Source: Shewanella psychropiezotolerans
Lineage (GTDB): Bacteria; Pseudomonadota; Gammaproteobacteria; Enterobacterales; Shewanellaceae
Direction of reading: 5' to 3'
Assembly (NCBI RefSeq): GCF_007197555.1
Contig: NZ_CP041614.1
Location: 3,216,001 to 3,280,000 of the forward strand
Length of the DNA stretch: 64,000 nucleotides
Position numbers and translations under genes: made by a program. Under the pieces are notes generated by a model. That model did not search any database. It saw only the letters and a program-made list of their open reading frames with translations, and was not told the origin of the DNA. Each line of letters starts with the position of its first letter. The first letter of the stretch is position 1. Below, piece by piece: positions 8,225 through 15,937 of this stretch.

Positions 8225-9418
8225 ATGATATTTACTCAGGTTGAACTTGCTCCTGCCGATCCCATTTTAGGCCTCACCGATGCTTTTAAAGCAGATACAA
8301 GAACAGAGAAAGTAAATCTTGGGGTCGGCATTTATAAGGACGAGTCTGGTTCGACTCCAATACTTAAGTCGGTCAAACTTGCCGAAGAGAGATTACTTGT
8401 CACAGAGAAGAGCAAAAGTTATCTGGGCATCGAAGGCGTCGAGGCGTATAACCGTGTAGTACAAGAACTACTGTTTGGTGCCGAGCATGACGTCGTCAAA
8501 AATAAGCGAGCATTAACGGCTCAAGCACCAGGCGGCACAGGCTCGTTAAGAGTGGCCGCTGAGTTTTTAGTGCGTAACACAGAATCAAACACCATTTGGG
8601 TGAGTAACCCGACTTGGGCAAACCATCAGAATATTTTTAAATCTGCAGCACTCAAGATTGAACAGTATCGTTATTATAAGGCTGAAACTCACGGTAAAGA
8701 TTTTGATGCCATGATTGCCGATCTCAAAACGGCAAAAGCGGGTGATCTGGTCTTATTACATGGCTGTTGTCATAACCCAACCGGCATAGACCTCATCGAA
8801 GCTGAATGGCACATCATAGCCGACCTCTGCCTTGAGCAAGGTTTAGTGCCATTATTCGATTTCGCCTATCAGGGCTTCGGTACTGGCGTAGAAGAAGATG
8901 CACAGGGCTTAAGAATTGTTGCCAACAAGGTACCAGAGCTTATCATAGCTAACTCTTTTTCTAAGAACTTTGGCCTGTATAACGAAAGAATTGGTGCCGT
9001 AACTGTAGTCGCCGAGAATCAGGCTGATGTCACTAAAGCTTTTAGCCAAGTAAAGAGCACTATCCGTGGTAACTACTCTAATCCACCGGCTCACGGCGCA
9101 TTGATCGTCAGCACCATACTCGGTGATAGTGAATTAAAGACGCTTTGGCAAAGCGAGCTTAAAGAGATGCGTGAGCGTATCGCAAAAATGCGCGGCTTAT
9201 TTGTCGAGACGCTTAAATCTGAAGGGGTTAAACAAGACTTTAGCTTTATCTCTACACAGAATGGTATGTTCAGTTTCTCTGGCTTAACCAAGGAGCAGGT
9301 GGCTAAACTTAAAGACGATCACGCCGTGTACATAGTGGGTTCCGGCCGCATCAGTGTCGCGGGCATGACCATTGAAAATATGCCGGTGATCTGTAAAGCC
9401 ATTGCAGCCGTGCTGTAA
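8225..9418 (+). CDS. Aspartate/aromatic amino-acid aminotransferase
   Basis: A 397-residue fold-type I PLP enzyme of the AspC/TyrB group, which moves the amino group between aspartate or aromatic amino acids and 2-oxoglutarate. It opens with the typical VELAPADPILGLTDAF. The substrate/cofactor segment GCCHNPTGID is present, and the PLP lysine lies in NSFSKNFGLYNERIG. The C-terminal arginine motif is GSGRISVAGM. The frame is open up to 8093, but the ATG at 8225 has AGGAAAG seven bases upstream and gives the family's usual length. It is a single gene between the tRNA operon and a terminator at 9461. AspC and TyrB cannot be separated by eye. Confidence 0.92.
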   Translation: MIFTQVELAPADPILGLTDAFKADTRTEKVNLGVGIYKDESGSTPILKSVKLAEERLLVTEKSKSYLGIEGVEAYNRVVQELLFGAEHDVVKNKRALTAQAPGGTGSLRVAAEFLVRNTESNTIWVSNPTWANHQNIFKSAALKIEQYRYYKAETHGKDFDAMIADLKTAKAGDLVLLHGCCHNPTGIDLIEAEWHIIADLCLEQGLVPLFDFAYQGFGTGVEEDAQGLRIVANKVPELIIANSFSKNFGLYNERIGAVTVVAENQADVTKAFSQVKSTIRGNYSNPPAHGALIVSTILGDSELKTLWQSELKEMRERIAKMRGLFVETLKSEGVKQDFSFISTQNGMFSFSGLTKEQVAKLKDDHAVYIVGSGRISVAGMTIENMPVICKAIAAVL

Positions 9419-9460
9419 CTATTAACTAGCACAAAAATGTAGTTAAGTGGTATGTAATCA

Positions 9461-9486
9461 AAAAGGACAGCGAATGCTGTCCTTTT
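9461..9486. terminator. Terminator between convergent genes
   Basis: AAAAGGACAGC-GAAT-GCTGTCCTTTT. It serves the aminotransferase on + and the YvcK-like gene on -. Confidence 0.8.
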
Positions 9487-9501
9487 CTGCTCTTAGCCTT
9501 T

Positions 9502-10413
9502 CTATAAATCATTCTTCTCTATGTCTAGTTCAACCATACTAGCCAAAGCATCGGCAAGAGCCCTTTTGTCATGTAAACCCGCATGGTGTTTACTCACTAG
9601 CGGCCGATAAGAGATGATGCCATCCTGATAGCTTTCCTCTGAGTGGCATAAGATCTGATCCACGACTTTAAGCCCTAAGATCTGGTGGCACCAGTCTATT
9701 CTCTGCTGTAAAGAAAAGTCCGCAGAGGGTGAAGGCTCACGGGTCAAGTTATCGACTAAGATGACTTTAGCTTTCGATTGATTAAGGGCCGATGCAAATT
9801 TCGGTAATAATAAGGGCGGCATAATACTGGTGAGGAAACTGCCAGGTCCTAATATCACTAAATCAGCCTTTCTTACGGCCTCGCAAGCCTCATAGGTAGC
9901 AGTCACCATTGGCTCTAACGATAAGGCCATAGGATGAGTGTCCATGCCATCGACACTGGTTTCGCCAAAGACGCGATTACCACAAGCTTCGATTGCCACT
10001 AAGTGCGTAGGCTCTTCAGACATAGGGATCACTTTGGTCTCTATGTTAAGCAACTGCCTGATGAGATTGACCGCTTCTAATGGCCTGACACAGAGTTGAT
10101 CTAAGGCAAGTAAAATAAGATTGCCCAGGTTATGTCCGCTCAATTCATTTTTCCCGGAAAATCGATACTCAAATAACAAAGAGCCGGTAGAAGGCTGGTT
10201 TGAAAGTTGAGATAAGCAGTTTCTAAGATCTCCCCAGGCGATACAATCCTGCTGTTGACGTAATCTCCCTGTCGATCCACCGTTGTCCGTAGTGGCGACG
10301 ACCCCTGTGAGCTTAGCGCCTAGAAATGAAAGAGACGATAATACACGCCCCAGTCCATGGCCTCCGCCAACGGCGACTATGTTTTCAAATTGATTTAATT
10401 TGTTATTTTGCAT
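9502..10413 (-). CDS. YvcK/CofD-like nucleotide-sugar-binding protein
   Basis: A 303-residue protein of the GAK/YvcK family (YbhK in E. coli is 302 residues). Members bind UDP-N-acetylglucosamine and link central metabolism to cell-wall growth; this role is known mainly from Bacillus. Visible motifs are the N-terminal VAVGGGHGLGRVL loop, TDNGGSTGRLR, WGDLRNCLS, GHNLGNL, and the LGPGSFLTSIMPPLL segment. The frame extends to a TTG at 10440, but the ATG at 10413 matches the family length and has AGGAAGG ten bases upstream. It is divergent from the Bax-like gene at 10558 with about 145 bases between. Confidence 0.85.
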   Translation of the reverse strand: MQNNKLNQFENIVAVGGGHGLGRVLSSLSFLGAKLTGVVATTDNGGSTGRLRQQQDCIAWGDLRNCLSQLSNQPSTGSLLFEYRFSGKNELSGHNLGNLILLALDQLCVRPLEAVNLIRQLLNIETKVIPMSEEPTHLVAIEACGNRVFGETSVDGMDTHPMALSLEPMVTATYEACEAVRKADLVILGPGSFLTSIMPPLLLPKFASALNQSKAKVILVDNLTREPSPSADFSLQQRIDWCHQILGLKVVDQILCHSEESYQDGIISYRPLVSKHHAGLHDKRALADALASMVELDIEKNDL

Positions 10414-10557
10414 CTGGGTTTTTCCTTCCTGAATACCCAACGAATATGCGCATCATAGGCTTAGGATTATAACTTACAACTAGAGTTTTGTGTGGGGTTT
10501 TGTCAATTAAGATATATGACATATAATTGCCGTCAGTTTTCGAAATAAGAGAGAAAA

Positions 10558-11385
10558 ATGAAAACAGGTAGAATCGGAAAATTTACCGTATCCCTGAGTC
10601 TAGTGATTGTCATCTTGATTTTTTTAAGGCTTATCTTTATTAAAATTGACGATGCTGATAAGAGTACTCTTGGTAAATTAATTGAAAATGAACAGCCTTT
10701 GAGCCTGATCCCGGACTTTGAGTCTATTGCCAACGTGGCTCAAAAGAAGCAAGCCTTCTTCGATTATCTACGCCCGGCAATTCGACATCAAAACGCCATC
10801 ATTTCAGATGAGCGACATTTTCTTTTACGAAGCTCACAGCATCTTGAAGATGGACTGAGCCTCACCGAAGCCGAGCATTACAGAATTGAAGAGATCGCCA
10901 ATAAATATCAGTACTCGCCCAGAAGTATCAATCAAAAGACCCTTAGTGAGCTGCTGATCAGAGCCGACATCATCCCTGAGTCTATGGTACTCATACAAGC
11001 CGCTAATGAAACGGGTTGGGGCAGCTCTCGATTTGCCAAACAAGGGCTCAACTTCTTCGGCCAATGGTGTTTCAGGAAAGGCTGTGGACTCGTGCCTCAA
11101 TCACGAACTGCCGGTAAAAGCCATGAAGTTGCAGTATTCGATTCCGTAGCAGACTCGGTGGCATCTTATATGAAAAACCTCAATTCCAATGCCGCGTATG
11201 CATTATTGAGATCTATTCGTGCAGATTTACGTGCCCAAGACAAACTTCCCGTTGCAGATCAGTTAGTATACGGATTAGTTAATTATTCCGAGCGACAGGA
11301 GGCATATATAGATGAACTCCTGGAGATGTTACGTCAAAACAAGCAGTATTTGGTGGAGAATCATGAAGAAAGGCCTTCTGTTTAG
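10558..11385 (+). CDS. Bax-like glucosaminidase-family protein, membrane-anchored
   Basis: A 275-residue protein. An N-terminal hydrophobic helix (about 8-28) anchors or exports it, then comes a linker. A GH73-type glucosaminidase domain follows (about 120-250), with the catalytic glutamate probably in QAANETGWGSSRFA (about residue 156). It resembles E. coli Bax and so probably cuts peptidoglycan glycan strands. FGQWCFRKGCG contains two cysteines that could form a disulfide in the periplasm. The ATG has GAGAGAAAA upstream. The next gene starts inside its 3' end, so the two are probably co-transcribed. Confidence 0.8.
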   Translation: MKTGRIGKFTVSLSLVIVILIFLRLIFIKIDDADKSTLGKLIENEQPLSLIPDFESIANVAQKKQAFFDYLRPAIRHQNAIISDERHFLLRSSQHLEDGLSLTEAEHYRIEEIANKYQYSPRSINQKTLSELLIRADIIPESMVLIQAANETGWGSSRFAKQGLNFFGQWCFRKGCGLVPQSRTAGKSHEVAVFDSVADSVASYMKNLNSNAAYALLRSIRADLRAQDKLPVADQLVYGLVNYSERQEAYIDELLEMLRQNKQYLVENHEERPSV

Positions 11386-11989
11386 CTGTTTACTCGTTGC
11401 TGTTACTTCGGTACAAGCAGCACCAATATCAATACCGTACCAAGGTTTTTATCAAAGGCTTAAACAAGTTAATAAAGGGAACTATCCATTAATTGAGATC
11501 GCTTTTTCGGTGCCTGATAAATCCCGGTGCCTGATTAAAAGTGGCACACTCACCACGGAAAAAGAATCTTTTCCCCTGACTATCACAGAGGATCAGAGAA
11601 TCTTCTTACCCTATGATGCTCGACTCAAGTCAGATAGGGCGTTAGTGAATTTGGATATTGAAGGCTCAGCGGATAATTGCAGTATCTCAATGCAAGTCAG
11701 GGCTAAGAACACCAAGCAGAGCTATAGCCAGAAAGAAGTACAAGAAATTCAGGCTGAGATGAACACTATGCTCAGCGATATGCAGGGGTTCCCTATGCGC
11801 TATTTTAGCCAAGATATTGCAGGGGTTAATTTTGAGTTTGAGCCTGATAGCAAGACATTGGTTTATATCGATGGTAAAGAGCAAATTGTTACCGACAAAC
11901 TTAGGCTATCTAGCGAGCAGATAGATAAATTATCTGACATCAAATTTGACGCTAAGCCCCTGGTCATCAGTCCATGGACAAATGGTTAA
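11363..11989 (+). CDS. Secreted protein, DUF2987-like
   Basis: A 208-residue protein with a clear signal peptide (KKGLLFSCLLVAVTSVQA, cleavage before A-P-I). The mature part has two cysteines (SRCLIKSG and DNCSISM) suited to a periplasmic disulfide. I associate it with the DUF2987 family of Shewanella and Vibrio, from memory. The frame is open from 11312, but the ATG at 11363 starts the signal peptide and sits just after a GGTGGAG site. It overlaps the Bax-like gene by 23 bases and is presumably translationally coupled to it, so an envelope role beside the glucosaminidase is a fair guess. No enzymatic motif is visible. Confidence 0.7.
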   Translation: MKKGLLFSCLLVAVTSVQAAPISIPYQGFYQRLKQVNKGNYPLIEIAFSVPDKSRCLIKSGTLTTEKESFPLTITEDQRIFLPYDARLKSDRALVNLDIEGSADNCSISMQVRAKNTKQSYSQKEVQEIQAEMNTMLSDMQGFPMRYFSQDIAGVNFEFEPDSKTLVYIDGKEQIVTDKLRLSSEQIDKLSDIKFDAKPLVISPWTNG

Positions 11990-12033
11990 TAATATCAATC
12001 GGTATACTGTTTCAAATCAGGTAAACAGATAAC

Positions 12034-12061
12034 AAAAATCCCGGACTAGTCCGGGATTTTT
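12034..12061. terminator. Perfect palindromic terminator
   Basis: AAAAATCCCGGACT/AGTCCGGGATTTTT, a 28-base perfect palindrome between convergent genes. It is usable by both strands. Confidence 0.85.
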
Positions 12062-12095
12062 AGTTTTAGCGACGCAATTTAAAGCACGAATCGAA

Positions 12096-13046
12096 TTAGG
12101 GAGTATAAGTACTCACGACGTTGATTTTCTGCTCTTTAGTGACTCTACTTGCAGCATCGAGATCGATATGGCCATTATTGGCCACATCGAGAAAATCGAA
12201 AGCTGGCAAGTCAGACTCGGCCACATCTCCTTTCAAAGGGGCATCAGCATCTCTTTGCAGTGCAAGGAAATCAAATTGCTCCCGGTCGACCCCCTGGGAA
12301 GGCGAAGTATTCTGCATCGCGGTAAAGATTGATTCTATTCGACCAGGATGATCTGCATCCCATTGCTCTAGCATGGCTTTAACCGATGCACGTTTCAGGT
12401 TTTCCTGAGAGCCGCAAAGATTGCACGGAATGATGGGAAATGATTTCAGTTCTGCATATTCGGCGATATCTTTCTCGCGCGAATAAGCCAGTGGCCTTAT
12501 CACCATGTTAGCACCATCATCGGACAACAGCTTAGGCGGCATGGCTTTCTGTTTACCAGCATAAAACATGTTGAGGAACATGGTTTCTATGATGTCATCT
12601 CTGTGATGCCCTAAGGCTATTTTAGTCGCCCCGATTTTCTGAGCGAAACCATAGAGGGTGCCTCGACGAAGTCGTGAACACAAAGAGCAGGTCTTTTGCC
12701 CCTCAGGGATCTTAGATCTGACGATAGAGTAAGTGTCTTTCTCGAGGACATGGTAAGGGACATTGAGAGTATCAAGGTAATTGGGCAGCACTTCTTCAGG
12801 AAAACCTGGTTGCTTCTGATCTAAGTTAACCGCCACGATTTCAAACTTGATTGGTGCTCTCTGCTGAAGATTGAGCAAGATATCCAGCATAGCGTAGCTG
12901 TCTTTGCCCCCAGAGAGACAACACATCACGCGATCACCTTCTTCTATCATCTGATAGTCAGATATCGCCTTACCCACTTCGCTACGTAGTTTCCTTTGTA
13001 GCTTACTCATGCGGGTGAGCTGTGTTTTTGAGAGAATGTCGGACAT
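12096..13046 (-). CDS. ttcA: tRNA 2-thiocytidine biosynthesis protein TtcA
   Basis: A 316-residue ATP-dependent PP-loop enzyme that thiolates C32 of certain tRNAs. [11 protein letters not shown] (about 43-53) is the PP-loop. [10 protein letters not shown] (about 120-129) and CNLCGSQ (about 210-216) hold the cysteine pairs that ligate the iron-sulfur cluster in this family. GHHRDD is also conserved. Length and start (MSDILSK) agree with known TtcA. The ribosome site is weak. The last 50 residues are acidic and seem lineage-specific. It faces the DUF2987-like gene across the 12034 terminator. Confidence 0.93.
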   Translation of the reverse strand: MSDILSKTQLTRMSKLQRKLRSEVGKAISDYQMIEEGDRVMCCLSGGKDSYAMLDILLNLQQRAPIKFEIVAVNLDQKQPGFPEEVLPNYLDTLNVPYHVLEKDTYSIVRSKIPEGQKTCSLCSRLRRGTLYGFAQKIGATKIALGHHRDDIIETMFLNMFYAGKQKAMPPKLLSDDGANMVIRPLAYSREKDIAEYAELKSFPIIPCNLCGSQENLKRASVKAMLEQWDADHPGRIESIFTAMQNTSPSQGVDREQFDFLALQRDADAPLKGDVAESDLPAFDFLDVANNGHIDLDAASRVTKEQKINVVSTYTP

Positions 13047-13153
13047 AAAAAACGCGCCTAATTACACTTGAATTCTGGGCGCGTATTATATAGTAAAATG
13101 AGCAGATTTAGAACCAAGCTGACCGACTTCTTACTCTGACATAACTGCTCGAC

Positions 13154-14086
13154 TTAGTCTTTCTCTAAGGGGGAGCGGTAACCATCGGGTTTAATTGCCA
13201 ACAGATCACAGTTAATGCTGTCGATAACGTGCTCGGCAGTATTACCAATCAGAGCCGCTGAAAAACCGGTACGGCCTACAGTGCCTAAAATCACTAACTC
13301 AGCATCTATCTGCTGGGCGATATCAGGAATAACATCTTCAGGAAGACCTTCTTTAACATGACAAAAATCACTGGAAATATCGAAACTGTTTGCCAGGTAG
13401 CTGATTCTTTGCTCATGCTGCATCCGAATAGTTTCTCCATAGGTATGGGCATCGAAATCGGGGAGTTCTATGGCAAGATTAACCGGTGTTCCCGGATAAC
13501 CGTTAACAAGATGTACTTGTGCATCAAATTGCTTTGCCAGGTCTTTGGCATACTCGATGATCTTGCCGTTGAGTGTCTGATGATCATCATCTTCAGAGCC
13601 CACATTGACGGCGCAGAGTATTTTACCTGCAACAGGCCAAGCATGATCTTTAACTAATAGCACAGGTACCGGGGATTTTCGCATCAGATGCCAGTCGGTA
13701 GGCGTGAAAATGACAGATTTAAGCTTATCGTGAAGATGTGTTCCTTTCACTATGATGTCGAAATTTCCCGAGATAGCAAATTGAATAATGCTCTCGAAGG
13801 GACGATTATGCCAAATCACTTCACTTTCGATCTGCACTTTTTCGTTGGTATAGCCAATTAGCAGCTCTTCTAACCAAGCCTGACGTTGAGATATGACTCC
13901 TTGGCGCATCGCTTCTCGCTCGTGACCCGAAAGAATCGAGGTCATCTCATAAGAAAAATCAAAGATAGAGAGAAACACCGTAATATCGGCACTATTAGGA
14001 GAGGCTAGCTCGATGGCTCTGGCGAGAGCCGGTTGTACATCACTTGTTGGATCGATAACAACTAAGAGTTTCTTTAAATCCTTCAT
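13154..14086 (-). CDS. uspE: Universal stress protein E, tandem Usp domains
   Basis: A 310-residue cytoplasmic protein of two consecutive Usp domains (about 1-150 and 155-305). The first domain starts KKLLVVIDPTSD. The second carries an ATP-type loop, GTVGRTGFSAALIGNTAEHV, near the C-terminus. Length and layout match UspE, a stress protein tied to motility and survival. The frame reaches a GTG at 14092, but AAGGAG stands five bases before the ATG at 14086. A TGAT-N4-ATCA FNR-type box lies about 60 bases upstream. It sits beside etrA on the same strand, with about 150 bases between. Confidence 0.9.
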   Translation of the reverse strand: MKDLKKLLVVIDPTSDVQPALARAIELASPNSADITVFLSIFDFSYEMTSILSGHEREAMRQGVISQRQAWLEELLIGYTNEKVQIESEVIWHNRPFESIIQFAISGNFDIIVKGTHLHDKLKSVIFTPTDWHLMRKSPVPVLLVKDHAWPVAGKILCAVNVGSEDDDHQTLNGKIIEYAKDLAKQFDAQVHLVNGYPGTPVNLAIELPDFDAHTYGETIRMQHEQRISYLANSFDISSDFCHVKEGLPEDVIPDIAQQIDAELVILGTVGRTGFSAALIGNTAEHVIDSINCDLLAIKPDGYRSPLEKD

Positions 14087-14143
14087 AGTCACTCCTTAAT
14101 TCAGACAATGAATTAATAATGAGCTAAAGAGAACAAAATGCAA

Positions 14144-14155
14144 TGATTTTAATCA
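14144..14155 (-). promoter_or_regulatory. FNR/EtrA-type box upstream of uspE
   Basis: TGAT-TTTA-ATCA is the palindromic core of the FNR consensus TTGAT-N4-ATCAA, with the outer bases changed to A and C. It lies about 60 bases before the uspE start. Confidence 0.45.
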
Positions 14156-14248
14156 CAATTTGGCTAAATTGTTGGTATTAAACTAAATAGTAAAATGTAG
14201 GCGAGGAGATGGGTAACCTGAAAAGTGGGCCGGGTTACCCGATATCGT

Positions 14249-14998
14249 TTATCTTGCGATGGCGTGATTGCCGGCTAGCTCAGCTAGCGCGTCGAAATTG
14301 ATGATGGTGATGTACTTACCTTTGACTTCTATCAGTTCAGCTTTTTGAAAGCGACCCAGTAAACGGCTAATGGTCTCAACGGTCAGGCCTAAGTAGTTAC
14401 CGATATCACCACGAGTCATGGTTAATCTAAACTCTTTAGGTGAGAAGCCGCGGCTGCCGAAACGATTGGCTAGATTACTGATAAAGGCGGCGAGACGCTC
14501 TTCGGCATTTTTCTTACTCAGTAAGAGTATCATCTCCTGATCGCTCTGGATCTCATGACTCATCAAACGCATCACTTGTTGCCTCAACTTAGGCATGGTA
14601 CCTGTGAGTTCATCCAAGGTGCCGTAAGGGATCTCACACACCATAGAGGTTTCTAAGGCTTGAGCAAAACTTTGATGCTGTTGGGAGTGGATGCCGTCGA
14701 AACCTATGACATCACCAGCCAGATGGAAACCAGTGATCTGTTCATCACCTTGCTCTGTGATAGTAAAGCTTTTGACCGTACCGGAGCGAATAGCGAATAG
14801 CGACTTTAATGGGTCACCTGACTTGAAAATCTGTTCACCTTTTTGAATCGGCTTCTTTCTTTCGATAACTTCATCGAGCTGATCGAGTTCGTTGCTATTG
14901 AGAGTAAAAGGAATACACAAGTCTGCCATACTACAGTCATGGCAATGGATGGCACCTCCAGGCACTGACGAACGACGACTCTTACTATTATCTGTCAT
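14249..14998 (-). CDS. etrA: FNR/EtrA oxygen-sensing transcription regulator
   Basis: A 249-residue Crp/Fnr regulator that controls the aerobic/anaerobic switch through a 4Fe-4S cluster. Cluster cysteines are present in [11 protein letters not shown] (C-x2-C-x5-C, about residues 19-28) and in SMVCEIPYG (about residue 118). The non-ligand cysteine that precedes this motif in E. coli Fnr (GGCAIHC) is absent here (GGAIHC). The helix-turn-helix near the C-terminus reads [19 protein letters not shown], with the E-xx-SR recognition residues that read TTGAT-N4-ATCAA. The frame allows a TTG at 15010, but the ATG at 14998 gives the usual length. It sits between uspE and the cbb3 assembly genes, with matching FNR boxes at 22422 and 22465. 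Confidence 0.93.
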   Translation of the reverse strand: MTDNSKSRRSSVPGGAIHCHDCSMADLCIPFTLNSNELDQLDEVIERKKPIQKGEQIFKSGDPLKSLFAIRSGTVKSFTITEQGDEQITGFHLAGDVIGFDGIHSQQHQSFAQALETSMVCEIPYGTLDELTGTMPKLRQQVMRLMSHEIQSDQEMILLLSKKNAEERLAAFISNLANRFGSRGFSPKEFRLTMTRGDIGNYLGLTVETISRLLGRFQKAELIEVKGKYITIINFDALAELAGNHAIAR

Positions 14999-15053
14999 AG
15001 TGTTTCTCAAATGTCACAATTAGTCCTATATTAAACTAATTTAATAAACTCAG

Positions 15054-15746
15054 CTAGCGAAGCTGGGCAATTGCAATGTATAAAGTTTGTAAACCAAACA
15101 GCACTAAGATCAAGCCACTGATCAATCTGACGGCTCGGTTCTGTACCCAGCGGCCAAACAGATTTGCCGCCATGCCGACACTTAAGAGTGCCGGTAAGGT
15201 ACCAAGCCCAAACGCCGCCATTATCATAGCGCCTTGCTGAGCAGAGTTAGCCGCAACAGCCCAAGTTAACGTGCTGTAGACCAGGCCACAAGGAAGCCAG
15301 CCCCACAACATACCACCGACAAACGCCTGGGGCATAGTTTGAATGGGCAAAATCCGTTTAGCTAGGGGGGAGAGGAAGCGCCAGAGGTACTTGCCAACAC
15401 GCTCAATTTGCACCACACCGGACCAAATTTTAGCTATGTAGAGACCCGTGGCTATCATCATTAAGCCTGCTATCACTCTTAGAGTGATCAGGTACAGATC
15501 AATATCGAACAGTAGCGCTAATGCACTGGCAGAGCCACCGACCAAGGCGCCAGCCAAGGCGTAGCTCAAAATGCGACCCAAATTATAACTAAGCATGAAG
15601 CGTAGCTGAGATACAAATTGGCTTTGGTGCCTCGACTTAGGTAACTGAGATGAAAAAGCGCCGATAAGACCGCCACACATGCCAATACAATGACCCGCTC
15701 CCATCAAACCGACGAGGAAAGCGCCGGTAACATTGTAATCAATCAA
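15054..15746 (-). CDS. SafE/TauE-like membrane protein of the cbb3 cluster
   Basis: A 230-residue integral membrane protein with about six helices. MGAGHCIGMCGGLIG near the N-terminus and WGWLPCGLVYSTLTW in the second half give the paired Cys/Pro-Cys motifs typical of the DsbD-like/SafE group found beside ccoS and ccoI. These suggest transfer of copper or of electrons across the membrane during oxidase assembly. It overlaps ccoS by four bases (ATGA), so the two are translationally coupled. The exact function is not established. Confidence 0.8.
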   Translation of the reverse strand: MIDYNVTGAFLVGLMGAGHCIGMCGGLIGAFSSQLPKSRHQSQFVSQLRFMLSYNLGRILSYALAGALVGGSASALALLFDIDLYLITLRVIAGLMMIATGLYIAKIWSGVVQIERVGKYLWRFLSPLAKRILPIQTMPQAFVGGMLWGWLPCGLVYSTLTWAVAANSAQQGAMIMAAFGLGTLPALLSVGMAANLFGRWVQNRAVRLISGLILVLFGLQTLYIAIAQLR

Positions 15747-15937
15747 GAGGATGTGGAGTCTTTAGATTCACTGTTTTTAGTCTCAGTATTTACAGGCTTA
15801 TCATCATCGAACAGTATCGATACGCTCTGTCTATCGAGATCATCAAATTGTTCGGATTTAACCGCCCAGAAAAAAATGCCGATGGCGATCAAGACAAACA
15901 GCATGGCGATAGGGATTAATACATAGATAATACTCAT
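15743..15937 (-). CDS. ccoS: cbb3 oxidase maturation protein CcoS
   Basis: A 64-residue protein. A single transmembrane helix (about 3-25) is followed by the family signature FFWAVKSEQFDDLD, then a polar tail. CcoS is needed for cofactor insertion into cbb3 oxidase. It overlaps both neighbours by four bases (ccoI upstream, SafE-like downstream). The Ser/Asp-rich tail is longer than in many homologues. Confidence 0.9.
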   Translation of the reverse strand: MSIIYVLIPIAMLFVLIAIGIFFWAVKSEQFDDLDRQSVSILFDDDKPVNTETKNSESKDSTSS

